A stretch of 64,000 nt of DNA from an uncultured Akkermansia sp. (GCA_949296365.1 CASFPZ010000003.1:32733-96732); one strand, 5' to 3'; positions 32,654 to 42,219 are shown, counted from the stretch's first letter. Notes: generated by a model from the letters alone, not told the origin. Translations and numbers: made by a program.

Positions 32654-35272
32654 TCAAGATTCGGTTTCTGGCCCATCGGGCTCGAGAGAGGCGATGAACC
32701 CCGATTCATCAAGGTAAGTTTGCGGTGGTAAAGAATAGGGGTGAACGAGCGAGGGCCCCATGATATTTTGGTTGTCCGGCGTTGTCGGATAGAAACAGGG
32801 TAGCAGACGCCCTCGCGTCCGTGGCCGCATGCCTAGTTGCGTGGTCCCATCATCGATGCGGAAAACACTGTGACACATCGACATGGAAATGACTATGCCC
32901 TGGCTTGAACATAAACAGGGCTTCCATGAAATATTGGGGAGGACTAGACTGGGTTTGTCGCTGAAATCGTAGAATTGTAAGCGTTGCGGCGGCACGAGAT
33001 GATAAAGGCGTTTGCGAAGGCGGAGTCCGCCGGCTAATTGGCGTACTGAATGTGGGAATGTCTGGTCTTTATTGCTGAGGAGGTAGACGGGAGTTTTAGT
33101 GAGGATGGGCCATAACAGACTGATGACGCATTCGTGGGGCTCATGGTTACCCACTGTCGTGAGTAACTGGAGGCCGGGTTGCATAGAGTTGGTTCGCTCG
33201 ATCTGTTGTGCGTTGATCCAGTATTTATCGAGCTTGTTGCGGTCGGCGCATGTCTCAATGAGCTGATTCATCCAATCCGTGAGCAATCCCATCTTGGATG
33301 GAGCTTGTCCATTGATCAAATAGCCGGCAATTTGGTTGCCTGTTAATTGCCCGGTCCGAGATCTGACGAATACTTCACTCCCTATATCCTCAAGGAGGAA
33401 GAGCAGATCGTCTAAACCTGTCTGCGCGGAAATTTCAAGGCAGTCTGCGGAAAGTTTACGGAGTGCCTGGAGTGCCTGATTGGGGGTGATGGTATTCGAA
33501 TCCATGGGCTCGCCAATGGCTGCCGTGAATCGGTAGGGAACTTGACGTGGCTTTTTAGAGAAGAACCGATTGTTGTAATAGGAGAATATACTGCCCCAGA
33601 GCCCATCCATGTAAACGGGTACGATGGGACATTGGGACTTTCGCGCCATGATCTCAAGGCCTTTCCGGGTGGCGCACAAGGTTCCTGTTCGTGTGAGTTG
33701 ACCCTCTGGAAAGACACAGATGAGTTCTCCGTCTTTGAGGGCATGGACGGCTCGAGAAAGCGCTTGGCGCGGATGGCGCGGCGAGATTGGGAGGCAGTTA
33801 AAGAGTTCTAGAATCCACCCCAACCAGTGGAGTGTCACATTTTCTTCGGCAATGATGTAGCGGATGGGGCGAGGGCTGATCATCGAGAGCAACAGTGCGT
33901 CGCCGTAAGTAACGTGATTCGAAATGACAATGGCACCTCCATATTCGGGAATATTCCGTTGCCCGATGATTCGGGGTCGATACACGAGGCGCATTGTCCA
34001 CAGTCCTAACATGCGAATAAATTCCCGCGGAATGAGTCGCAAGGAAATGATGGTAATCCCACACCCCAAAACTGCCAAAATGATGAATTGAGATTGGATG
34101 GAGACAAATTCTTTCATGGCCATTTGGAAACCGACGGCTACCAATCCCATAAACATGTCCGTAAGGTTCCCGGCGGCAATGACGCTGCCGCGAACAGATG
34201 GTGCACAGTTATCTTGCAGATAGGCATTTAACGGAACGAGATAAGCTGCCGCAAAAGCCCCGACTATAGAAAATCCCATGTTGCTCCAAATGGACATAGG
34301 CTCAAAACAAGCTGTGAAGATACAACCTAAAGTCATGCCAATTGCCCCAAGCGGGATGAGCCCTAACTCGATTTTCCGGAGGCAGATGATCGAGGCGATC
34401 CCTCCGCCGATGATGACTCCGCCGCTCAACCAGGCCATGAGGACTGCCGCAACCCAACCAAATCCGGCATCGCCGTTGGTAACTTCTTTGGCTATCTGGA
34501 TCGTAATAAGGATGAGAACGCCCGCCAAAAACCAAAAATAGGAAATGCCGGTCTCACTCAGCCTCAGATTGCGTTGCGTCCATAAAATTTTCAACTGCAA
34601 GAAATGTTCGTAGAACAGGCTAATTTTGAACGGCTCTTTCTGTTCGCTAGGGTAACGTGGCAAGAGCAGGGAGGCCAGGGCTACCGGAACTGCCGCCAAA
34701 ATCATGACCATTGTTGGCTGTGCTGCCGCATGCCAACCGTCGCTTGTTTCCCGAAGCAAGTAGTCGTACCAAAGAAAAATGCCAATTTGTGCGGCAAGAA
34801 TGGCAAAGATGATGCTCATCTCGACGATGCCCGAGGCAAACCCAAGTTGGCGCGACCCTACCATGTCCTTGACGATCCCCTTGCGAGCTGGACTGAGAAT
34901 TGTTGCCTGAATGGCAAAAATGCAAAACCAGACGATTGCCCCGTAAATGTCGTGGCTCAGGAAACACCGCCACATGAGAAACATGACGCCAATCTGCAAA
35001 AAAGTCATGAATTGGATGATGCGCGCTTTGCAAAAACGGTCGGCTAACCACCCAACTAGCGGAGAAAACAATAAATAAGGAAGTCCAATGATGGCTCCTA
35101 ACGCATACTCCATATTGCCTGCTTCATTCCATAACCAGGCTGCCAAAGGTATGAGCAAAAACTGGGCGGCCTTTTCATTGAAGGCGTTCTGCATTTGGAT
35201 CAGGATCAGAAAACCAAAACTGAACCATTCTTTTTTGCTGGGCGTTTGGACTGTTGGAGCCGTTCCTTCCAT
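32654..35272 (-). CDS. MFS lysophospholipid transporter (LplT-like) fused to PlsC-type acyltransferase
   Basis: 872 residues in three parts. Residues 1-420 are a 12-helix major facilitator with the LplT-like opening FNEKAAQFLLIPLAAWLW. Residues about 425-640 are a 1-acylglycerolphosphate acyltransferase domain: NHVTYGD is the catalytic His/Asp box and VFPEGQLTRTG is the acyl acceptor-binding box. Such fusions flip lysophospholipid across the inner membrane and re-acylate it. In most LplT-PlsC-Aas proteins the third part is an acyl-ACP synthetase; here the last about 220 residues lack the AMP-binding signature and look like a shrunken or different domain. ssb lies about 150 bases upstream on the same strand, separated by a terminator. 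Confidence 0.85.
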   Translation of the reverse strand: MEGTAPTVQTPSKKEWFSFGFLILIQMQNAFNEKAAQFLLIPLAAWLWNEAGNMEYALGAIIGLPYLLFSPLVGWLADRFCKARIIQFMTFLQIGVMFLMWRCFLSHDIYGAIVWFCIFAIQATILSPARKGIVKDMVGSRQLGFASGIVEMSIIFAILAAQIGIFLWYDYLLRETSDGWHAAAQPTMVMILAAVPVALASLLLPRYPSEQKEPFKISLFYEHFLQLKILWTQRNLRLSETGISYFWFLAGVLILITIQIAKEVTNGDAGFGWVAAVLMAWLSGGVIIGGGIASIICLRKIELGLIPLGAIGMTLGCIFTACFEPMSIWSNMGFSIVGAFAAAYLVPLNAYLQDNCAPSVRGSVIAAGNLTDMFMGLVAVGFQMAMKEFVSIQSQFIILAVLGCGITIISLRLIPREFIRMLGLWTMRLVYRPRIIGQRNIPEYGGAIVISNHVTYGDALLLSMISPRPIRYIIAEENVTLHWLGWILELFNCLPISPRHPRQALSRAVHALKDGELICVFPEGQLTRTGTLCATRKGLEIMARKSQCPIVPVYMDGLWGSIFSYYNNRFFSKKPRQVPYRFTAAIGEPMDSNTITPNQALQALRKLSADCLEISAQTGLDDLLFLLEDIGSEVFVRSRTGQLTGNQIAGYLINGQAPSKMGLLTDWMNQLIETCADRNKLDKYWINAQQIERTNSMQPGLQLLTTVGNHEPHECVISLLWPILTKTPVYLLSNKDQTFPHSVRQLAGGLRLRKRLYHLVPPQRLQFYDFSDKPSLVLPNISWKPCLCSSQGIVISMSMCHSVFRIDDGTTQLGMRPRTRGRLLPCFYPTTPDNQNIMGPSLVHPYSLPPQTYLDESGFIASLEPDGPETES

Positions 35273-35356
35273 ACTGTTAAGCCGGGAACTCGTTGATTTT
35301 GTCGCACTGCCGGGAAGCCTCTGCCTTTTTTAACGAACGCCTCTCCGTTGATATGA

Positions 35357-35396
35357 AGAAAAAATCCCTCCCGCTGCGAACAAGCCGGGGGGGATT
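35357..35396 (-). terminator. Terminator of the ssb gene
   Basis: AATCCCTCCCG (35363-35373) pairs with CGGGGGGGATT (35386-35396) with one mismatch. On the minus strand the stem runs into TTTTTTC (complement of 35357-35364). It lies about 25 bases after the ssb stop. Confidence 0.75.
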
Positions 35397-35421
35397 GAAT
35401 ATGAACAATTGCCTGTTCCGC

Positions 35422-35970
35422 TTAGAACGGAATGTCGTCGTCGTCGAAATTGTCGGCCTGACTTTGATTGGTATTGCTGTAGAACCCCGAGCCGGATTCA
35501 TTGGATGTCGACGTCTGCCGACTGGCCTCTGGCGATGAATAATTATTGGTGCCTCCGCTGAATCCTTGGCGTTGCGGAGAATAATCGCTGCGCGGCACTC
35601 CGGCTGTCGCACCACTGTTGCGGGGTGTCAAGAGTTGTATGTTTTCACCAATGACGTACAGGCGACTTCTCCTTTGGCCGCTTTGCCTGTCTTCCCACGT
35701 ATCGAATTGGAGGCGCCCCTCGATAAAGACGGCAGAACCTTTTCTTGCGTAATCACAAGCAAATTGTGCTTGTCGTCCCCAGAGTGTGACATCGACGAAT
35801 ACCGTTTCTTCTGTGCGGCTGTTAGTCCCGTCAGGTGAGTTGTTACTGGAAACGTACCTGTTGATTGCCATGCGGATGTCCGTCACGCTGTTCCCTTTGG
35901 GTGTCGTGCGAAGCTCGGGATCTGCTGTCAGATTCCCCATTAGGATAACTTTGTTAAAATTAGCGGCCAT
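35422..35970 (-). CDS. ssb: Single-stranded DNA-binding protein
   Basis: Essential cytoplasmic protein that coats single-stranded DNA during replication and repair. Residues 1-110 form the OB fold: NKVILMGNLTADPELRTTPKG, VFVDVTLWGRQAQFACDYARKGSAVFIEGRLQFDTW and SRLYVIGENIQLL. A Gln/Ser/Gly-rich linker follows, and the last seven residues DDDDIPF are the acidic tip that recruits partner proteins. 182 residues is normal. It is transcribed as a single gene with its own terminator, so it is not in an rpsF-ssb-rpsR operon here. Confidence 0.97.
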   Translation of the reverse strand: MAANFNKVILMGNLTADPELRTTPKGNSVTDIRMAINRYVSSNNSPDGTNSRTEETVFVDVTLWGRQAQFACDYARKGSAVFIEGRLQFDTWEDRQSGQRRSRLYVIGENIQLLTPRNSGATAGVPRSDYSPQRQGFSGGTNNYSSPEASRQTSTSNESGSGFYSNTNQSQADNFDDDDIPF

Positions 35971-36084
35971 ATGTTAATTGGGGTTATTAAAACGGATGTT
36001 GGTTGCGCCTGCCCTCGATAAACGGTGTTCCGTTTGTCCGATGGTTTCTTAAGCGAATCGTTTTCTAATTACAATAAAAAAGAA

Positions 36085-37026
36085 TTATAATCCATAGGTT
36101 TGTTTGATTTCACCACACAGAAAATTCTTGACCATTTCCGGGATGATTTTTCTGGAAACTTTGAGCGGAACGGGGCGCAAAACGGCGTAACAATGTTTGT
36201 CGTGACCAATGAGCTTGGACATTTTGAAGCCGACAAAACTATGTACTGTCTCATCATCTCGCTTGATTTTATTTTCTTTCATCAAATTGTCGAAAAAGGC
36301 TTCGGCTTCGTAAGTCGCGGTAAGCGATGAATCTGTTTCGTAAAGGCGGACGATTAACGCGCCTCCGTCGCCAATAAAGTTAAAGCCGTTCGGGCCGATT
36401 GAACTTGAACCTATAGAAGGCGAGTCTATGCCAAACAAGCAAGCGCCGGTCCCGGTCAACCGAATTTCACCGGCTCGCGCTGCCGAACTAATCGACAACA
36501 AACCGCTGTAAACGATTGTGGAAAACAGGCCGGAGGCTGTCTGTAAGCGGACAAGCCCATTCCGCACTGCTAACGTAGAGAGCGCGTTTTCCATGTGTAG
36601 CGTGTTGGTGACGAGAACTCCTTCGTTGATCTTGACTGTGGCTATGTGTGCGGAAGGGTTGATGATATTGCCCTTTTCAAAGAGCCCTTTGCCATTGTTG
36701 ATGATGAGGGCGCCGTCGTCGTGTTTGCCTATGGTGAGGATGACTCCTCCTTGATCGCCGATATGCCCCACCCAGGCGTTTTTCTCGACAACGAGCCTCC
36801 CCGGGTGCGTATGCCCCGAATTAGGGTTGATGTCGCCAATGATGATTCCTGTGTTATTGGTACATAGATATGAACCACTTTCTAACGTGACTGATGATTG
36901 AATGGTCGCAGAGCCGGCTTCTACTGTTGAGCGAAGCGTGGTCGGAGAAAAATACCCAACGCGATTGGTTGAGGGTTTGCGGCACGAAAGCATGCCCGCA
37001 TATGCAAATTTTTCCAGGTTAATCAT
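36085..37026 (-). CDS. Beta-helix-like protein fragment, possibly truncated autotransporter-type passenger
   Basis: 313 residues with no clear signal peptide. Residues 25-230 consist of short beta-strand repeats rich in Gly, Asn, Ser and Thr (GSATIQSSVTLESGSYLCTNNTG, then GQGGVILTIGKHDDGALIINNG, NTLHMENALSTLAVRNGLV), the style of passenger domains with autotransporter-associated beta-strand repeats. The last 80 residues are charged and not barrel-like. The absence of a signal peptide and of a barrel suggests a truncated or decaying gene, but the reading frame is intact. The upstream membrane gene on the same strand is 104 bases away. Function unknown. Confidence 0.55.
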   Translation of the reverse strand: MINLEKFAYAGMLSCRKPSTNRVGYFSPTTLRSTVEAGSATIQSSVTLESGSYLCTNNTGIIIGDINPNSGHTHPGRLVVEKNAWVGHIGDQGGVILTIGKHDDGALIINNGKGLFEKGNIINPSAHIATVKINEGVLVTNTLHMENALSTLAVRNGLVRLQTASGLFSTIVYSGLLSISSAARAGEIRLTGTGACLFGIDSPSIGSSSIGPNGFNFIGDGGALIVRLYETDSSLTATYEAEAFFDNLMKENKIKRDDETVHSFVGFKMSKLIGHDKHCYAVLRPVPLKVSRKIIPEMVKNFLCGEIKQTYGL

Positions 37027-37130
37027 GGCTCCGAAATGGTTGATCGAACTAGGGTGAACGCTGCACCTCTTGTGCTTTATTCAACTTATTATTAACAAAC
37101 AAATGTCGAGAAAGTCAATCAAAAAACTGC

Positions 37131-38243
37131 TTATTGTTGCGATTGATTGTCTTGCTTCTCCCAAAAAAGGTCCAGGAGAACAAGACAGGAAACAAGAACC
37201 ATGAAGATCAGGAGAATGAACCAACCATATTGGGGAATCCATGTGGGTAAGCCCAGAATTGTATGTGCCAAGGCGAAGCGAATGCCTTCGGGTTCGGGGG
37301 AGTTCGAGTGAAATTGAATGTTGCAAGGAGGCGAACCTGGGCGTGGCATGGAAAGCTCGTCGGCGGCTTGTTCGAGGGGGACATCCGTCGTAATGGGGTC
37401 GATGACGAATTGATCGGTAAATGCGCGAATGGGAGAATAGATCCCGACTATTTGATTGTGATAAACTAAGGCGACCTGGCTTTTGCTTGTTTCGGTGAAT
37501 TGGGCCATGTTTTGGAGTCGCGTTTGCCCTCGGTCTGTTAGGGTGACGAGCAACGAATGAGGCTTTCGTGGCTGGGCTTGGACAATGTCGTTGAGGGAGA
37601 TGTGAGACGTTAAAGACAGTTGAATTGCTGTATTGTTCCAGGAGAACGTCTGATGAGGTTCGTCGACGGCAACAAGGTTGGAAAAGACGGTCCGGATTGC
37701 GATGGGGGCTGCTTGGGGGGACCCCTCTGTCCCGCGAATGCGTGCTTTGTTGAGAATGTCGCTGATTTCTTGCCGGGGAAGGGTAGAATTGAGAATAGGG
37801 AGTGCTCGTGGCACCAGGGTAATTTGGGTGACCCACACATCGCCTTGGGTGGCTGCGAATTGAATGCTTTGAATTCGTTGGTCGTCCCGAAGTCGGTAGC
37901 GAATGGAATCGGTCAGTGCATTGGCTTTGCTTGCAGAATTAATAATAGAACCATCCCAGGTGATGGTGATGGCGGTGAGATATTGATGCTCATTCAGAAA
38001 TTGTTGCTTTTGAGCGATGGTGGATTCCAAAAACGGATTGATAAGAAAGAGTTGAAAACAGAGCAAAAGCGCCGATGGCACTAAAGCGATACGGAAAGCC
38101 TCGAAGAGAGCTACCCAGTCTCTCCAGGAATTCTCTTCCATGGAAGAACTCCTGTTTTTGAGAGAAGCCCAGACCAAGATGAGAAAGGCTAGGCAAATCA
38201 TGGTGCCAACGATTGAGACATCTGTGAACGGAGAAGGTATCAC
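37131..38243 (-). CDS. Membrane protein with SecD-like P1-head segment
   Basis: 370 residues with two N-terminal helices (about 10-27 and 52-72), a periplasmic domain and a C-terminal helix (about 338-360). Residues 230-290 (LLVTLTDRGQTRL, QVALVYHNQIVGIYSP, TDQFVIDP) follow the pattern of the SecD P1 head, where SecDF of this genome has VTLSNDGAEKMW, LAIVLDGRVISAP and SKDFSISG. The helix-bundle domain of SecD is absent, so this cannot be a translocase pump on its own. I infer a membrane-anchored protein that borrowed the SecD head fold, perhaps to bind a substrate or a partner. Function unknown. It is divergent from the oligopeptide-binding gene. Confidence 0.65.
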   Translation of the reverse strand: MIPSPFTDVSIVGTMICLAFLILVWASLKNRSSSMEENSWRDWVALFEAFRIALVPSALLLCFQLFLINPFLESTIAQKQQFLNEHQYLTAITITWDGSIINSASKANALTDSIRYRLRDDQRIQSIQFAATQGDVWVTQITLVPRALPILNSTLPRQEISDILNKARIRGTEGSPQAAPIAIRTVFSNLVAVDEPHQTFSWNNTAIQLSLTSHISLNDIVQAQPRKPHSLLVTLTDRGQTRLQNMAQFTETSKSQVALVYHNQIVGIYSPIRAFTDQFVIDPITTDVPLEQAADELSMPRPGSPPCNIQFHSNSPEPEGIRFALAHTILGLPTWIPQYGWFILLIFMVLVSCLVLLDLFWEKQDNQSQQ

Positions 38244-38392
38244 GGGAAATACACTACTCTTGTCAAGATGGGTTTTTCAAGACTAAATGCCCTGCCGCTT
38301 GTCTGTGCTTCCCCTGGGATAAGTGAAAAATTTTGACAAATATGTTGAAATTTCACTCTACAAAGGGGGCGCCTCTTGTCATCATATCTCCC

Positions 38393-40291
38393 ATGAGGGC
38401 TCTGGCAATTCTGATTCTGGCGATGGTTGGCTTGTTGTCGGCATGCCGCGACGAGTCGTCGGTGGACGAAGCTAACCGCCAGGGAATGTTGATTTTAGGT
38501 AACAATTCCGAACCTCAGAGTTTTGACCCTCACATTGCCACGTCAGTAGCCGATTTTAAGATCATTAATGCGGTGATGGAGGGATTGTTACGGGGGGATG
38601 CCTCTGACGACCAGGTGGTGCATCCTGGGGTTGCAAAACGTTGGCAAAGCAATGAACGTGGTGACGTGTGGGTATTTCATTTGCGAGAAGATGCTGTTTG
38701 GAGTGATGGCTCGCCGTTGACTTCTGCTGATTTTGAGTATGCCTATCACCGACTTCTTCATCCAAAATTTGGCGGACGTTATGCCGATATGCTCTATTGT
38801 CTGGCTAATGCCGAAGCTTATAACAAAGACGCTCGGGGGTATATCCTTTGCGGCCCTGATTCCGGATTCCCGGTGCCATGGGAACGAATTCGCGACGCTA
38901 ATTGGGACGGAACGTCGGTTGGCGGAGCATCTGGGCAAGACCTCGAGCTGATGAAGAAGGGCTTAAATCGTTTGAATGTTGATGAATTGGAGCGCGTGTT
39001 TAAACAACCGTCTTTGTTGTCGTGGCCGGCTTCTTGCGGGCTTGGGGAACAAAAGTTGATATTGAAATGTATGTTGAACGACGCTCGAGCGGGACGCCCC
39101 GATTTGTGGAAGCTAGCGAGAGTGGGTATTGTTTGCCCAGATGCTCGAACGGTGTGTTTGCGCTTGCGAGAACCTGTGCCGATGTTGCCGCTGCTTTTGC
39201 TTCACTGCACGTGGTTCCCGGTGCCGGCGCATGCGATCGAATCTTGTGGGGGAATGTTAGACCGTTCTGGCAAGTGGACGCGTCCGGGACATGCTGTAAA
39301 CAACGGACCATTTGTGATGTTTGCCCATCGGTTCAATAATTATGTCGAGGTTCGTAAAAATCCGCGATACCATGGAGCGCTGTCTGTTCAACTTGAGGCA
39401 ATCAGATTCCTGCCTATTGTGAATGGGTTTACCGAAACGCGCATGTATTTCGACGGCAAATTGCACGTCACTAATAACGTCCCTCCTGAGATGATCGCTT
39501 TCGCTAAAAACAAGGCGCCTCGCGAATTGTGCCTGGAAGCTTACTATGCGACGATCTTTTACCGGGTGAATGTCACGCGCCCTCCTCTAAATGACAGCCG
39601 GGTTCGGCGAGCTCTTTCGCTGGCTTTGGACCGCCGGGCTCTTGTTGACGAGGTCGCCGCTGGCGGGGGTAATCCGTGTTATGGGTTTACGCCTCCAGGG
39701 GCGGGATACGATACTCCGTGTGGCGTCGAGTTTAATCCGGAGTTGGCCCGCCAATTGTTGGCAGAGGCCGGGTATCCAGGCGGCAAGGGGTTCCCGAGAA
39801 TCGAAGTGATGACGACGTCTCGCGAAGTCCAAAAAATTATGGCTGAAGCTATTCAGGCGATGTGGAAGAAACATTTGGCGATTGACGTCAGTATTCGTTC
39901 ATGTGAATGGACGGCTTACAAATTTGCTCAGAATACGATGGATTACGATTTATGTTCGTCGTCGTGGTCGGGTGATTATTTGGATCCTGCTACGTTTTTG
40001 GATCTATGGCAGAGTGACAATGGCAACAACAATACTGGATGGAACATGCCGCAATACGATGAGACAATGGCTGCTGCCCATGCGTCAGGCTCTGTGTCGT
40101 CTCGCCTGGATCTGATGAAGAAGGCTGAAGGAATGATGCTGAAAGAAGCTCCCGTTATCCCTCTGTATTGGGCGGCAAGGTGTTATTTGAAGCGCCCCGA
40201 GGTATCTGCCTGGTATCCTCTCCTGCTGGATAATCACATCCTGGAACGGGTATCGTTACACGAACAAACAAAGGAGGAAACGAAACCATGA
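38393..40291 (+). CDS. Oligopeptide ABC transporter substrate-binding lipoprotein
   Basis: Periplasmic binding protein of the SBP_bac_5 (OppA/DppA) family, about 632 residues, delivering peptides to an ABC importer. It has a lipoprotein signal MRALAILILAMVGLLSAC. Family marks are LGNNSEPQSFDPHIATSV, WVFHLREDAVWSDGSPLTSADFEYAYHRLL, RRALSLALDRRALVDEV and a C-terminal WDGDYLDP-like segment (SGDYLDPATFLDLW). A central insert of about 60 residues (roughly 160-240) is longer than in typical OppA. Upstream in-frame starts at 38333 (TTG) and 38342 (ATG) exist; I prefer 38393 because it gives a compact lipoprotein signal. The stop overlaps the next gene by four bases, the first permease. Confidence 0.92.
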   Translation: MRALAILILAMVGLLSACRDESSVDEANRQGMLILGNNSEPQSFDPHIATSVADFKIINAVMEGLLRGDASDDQVVHPGVAKRWQSNERGDVWVFHLREDAVWSDGSPLTSADFEYAYHRLLHPKFGGRYADMLYCLANAEAYNKDARGYILCGPDSGFPVPWERIRDANWDGTSVGGASGQDLELMKKGLNRLNVDELERVFKQPSLLSWPASCGLGEQKLILKCMLNDARAGRPDLWKLARVGIVCPDARTVCLRLREPVPMLPLLLLHCTWFPVPAHAIESCGGMLDRSGKWTRPGHAVNNGPFVMFAHRFNNYVEVRKNPRYHGALSVQLEAIRFLPIVNGFTETRMYFDGKLHVTNNVPPEMIAFAKNKAPRELCLEAYYATIFYRVNVTRPPLNDSRVRRALSLALDRRALVDEVAAGGGNPCYGFTPPGAGYDTPCGVEFNPELARQLLAEAGYPGGKGFPRIEVMTTSREVQKIMAEAIQAMWKKHLAIDVSIRSCEWTAYKFAQNTMDYDLCSSSWSGDYLDPATFLDLWQSDNGNNNTGWNMPQYDETMAAAHASGSVSSRLDLMKKAEGMMLKEAPVIPLYWAARCYLKRPEVSAWYPLLLDNHILERVSLHEQTKEETKP

Positions 40292-41205
40292 TGATGATTT
40301 TGCGGCGATTGGGTCAAGGCATTGTTGTCTTGATTGTGCTGGAAACGTTGACGTTTTTCCTAATCCGTGAATTGCCGGGCCACCCGTTCATGGGAGAAAA
40401 AAATCTGCCGGAACATGTCTTGGCTCAGTTGCAGGCAACTTACGGATTAGATCGCGGCGCTTGGGCGCAGTATGCGCAGTATTGGCTGAATCTCTGCCTG
40501 CACGGGGACATGGGGCCTTCGCTAACTCGCGAAGGTATTGGCGTGTCAGAGATCATTGGCCAGTCGTTTCCTGTGTCGTTGGTTTTGGGCGTGTGTTCAA
40601 TGCTTTTTGCTATTGCGGTGGGGATCCCGGCCGGGGTGCTGGCTGCCCTATACAAAAATCGCCTGGCAGATTGGTTGGTGATGATGGCGGCTATGCCGGG
40701 AATTTGTCTGCCGGCTTTTGTGGTAGGACCGTTGTTAGGGGCGTCGTTGGGAAAATATGTGCCGGGCTTGAGCGTGGCCGGGTGGGATGGCCCGTCGTGC
40801 CTCGCTCTGCCGGTGTTGACGTTGGGGCTTATTAACGCCGCTTATCTGGCTCGTTTGGCTCGCGGTGGTATGCTAGAGACGCTCTCGCAGGATTTTGTGA
40901 GGACGGCTCGCGCAAAGGGGGTTAGCACGGGGCGGTTGATTGGAAAACATGTCTTGCGCGGTGGGTTATTGCCGGCTGTGTCGTATCTGGGCCCTGCCTT
41001 TGCGGCGATGATTACGGGCTCGTTTGTCGTAGAAACTTGTTTCCAGATCCCGGGAATGGGCCAACATTTCGTCAATGCTGCTACTGATCGAGATTATTTC
41101 CTGTTGCAGGGGTTGGTTCTTTTTTATGGGGTGTTGATTGTAGCGGCCAACTTGATTGTCGATCTGGTCCAGCTGGCCATGAATCCTCGTTTGCGCATAT
41201 CATGA
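40288..41205 (+). CDS. Oligopeptide ABC transporter permease (OppB/DppB-type)
   Basis: 305-residue inner-membrane permease with six helices. It belongs to the binding-protein-dependent transport inner membrane component family: the N-terminal ILRRLGQGIVVLIVLETLTFFL and the cytoplasmic EAA loop, here RTARAKGVSTGRLIGKHVLRGGLLP, are typical of OppB. It pairs with the following OppC-type permease to form the channel. It overlaps both neighbours by four bases, so the three genes are translationally coupled. Confidence 0.94.
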   Translation: MMMILRRLGQGIVVLIVLETLTFFLIRELPGHPFMGEKNLPEHVLAQLQATYGLDRGAWAQYAQYWLNLCLHGDMGPSLTREGIGVSEIIGQSFPVSLVLGVCSMLFAIAVGIPAGVLAALYKNRLADWLVMMAAMPGICLPAFVVGPLLGASLGKYVPGLSVAGWDGPSCLALPVLTLGLINAAYLARLARGGMLETLSQDFVRTARAKGVSTGRLIGKHVLRGGLLPAVSYLGPAFAAMITGSFVVETCFQIPGMGQHFVNAATDRDYFLLQGLVLFYGVLIVAANLIVDLVQLAMNPRLRIS

Positions 41206-42161
41206 AACTGTCTGTTGAACAACATGGTGAATTAGAACTGGGGCGTTCGTTGTGGCGTGACGCTATGGCTCGATTGTTGAGAAACCGAGCGGCGGTGGCG
41301 GCTCTCGTGGCGCTGGGCCTTATCGGAATGAGTTGCTTCCTTGGCCCTTTCCTGCCGTGGTGCCCGAATCCCAATGCCCAAAATCTGTCGCGCATCGCTG
41401 AAGGCGTTTCGGCTGAACATTGGTTCGGCACTGATCAGTTGGGTCGCGATTTGTTGGCTCGTGTCTTGTATGGCGGGCGTATTTCTCTGTTGGTTGGCGT
41501 GGTCTCTACTGCGGTATCTTTGTGCATTGGCTCTGTGTATGGTTTGATCTCTGGCTATGCGGGGGGAAGAGTGGACGCTGTGATGATGCGGGCGGTGGAT
41601 GTTCTGTTCGCTCTGCCGTTCATTGTCCTGGTGATCATTTTTTCGTTGGCAATCGAAGAACCTTCTGCCCGTTTGTGCGCTTGGTTGACGGAGTCGACTG
41701 GCTTGCCGATAGAGATGGTGGAGCCGATCACTGGACTGGTCCCTCTCTTCATCGCTATCGGTGCCCTGGGCTGGCTGACCTTGGCTCGTATCGTCAGATC
41801 TCAGACGGTAGAACTGAAAAACAGGGAATTTGTGGAGGCTGCTCGCTCTCTGGGGCTTGGTCACGCGCGGATCCTCTTTTGTCACATTGCCCCTAATTTG
41901 TTGGGCCCCGTGATTGTGTACACGACTCTTACTGTCCCGGGCGCTATGTTGCTCGAGGCGGTATTGTCCTTCCTGGGCCTGGGGGTTCGTGCTCCTAACT
42001 CCTCCTGGGGAACTCTCATCAAAGAAGGCTCCGACCGCATGGAAATCACGCCAGAACTTCTTTTCTTCCCCTCGCTATTCTTCTTCCTGACTCTCCTCGC
42101 CTTAAATTTCCTGGGTGATGGATTGAGAGATGTTCTCGATCCTGGCTCGTCGTCGGATTAA
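41202..42161 (+). CDS. Oligopeptide ABC transporter permease (OppC/DppC-type)
   Basis: 319-residue permease. The OppC N-terminus (RSLWRDAMARLLRNRAAVAALVALG) is followed by the typical HWFGTDQLGRDLLARVLYGGRISL, and the EAA loop EFVEAARSLGLGHARILFCHIAPN. It partners the OppB-type gene just upstream. No OppD or OppF ATPase follows: the next gene, 219 bases on, is the second Hsp70 fusion. The ATPases are presumably encoded elsewhere or shared with another system. Confidence 0.94.
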   Translation: MKLSVEQHGELELGRSLWRDAMARLLRNRAAVAALVALGLIGMSCFLGPFLPWCPNPNAQNLSRIAEGVSAEHWFGTDQLGRDLLARVLYGGRISLLVGVVSTAVSLCIGSVYGLISGYAGGRVDAVMMRAVDVLFALPFIVLVIIFSLAIEEPSARLCAWLTESTGLPIEMVEPITGLVPLFIAIGALGWLTLARIVRSQTVELKNREFVEAARSLGLGHARILFCHIAPNLLGPVIVYTTLTVPGAMLLEAVLSFLGLGVRAPNSSWGTLIKEGSDRMEITPELLFFPSLFFFLTLLALNFLGDGLRDVLDPGSSSD

Positions 42162-42219
42162 CCGATTGCTATCTTTCCTCGCCTCGCAAATAAAAGGGAG
42201 GATAATTCCCATTTGTGGG

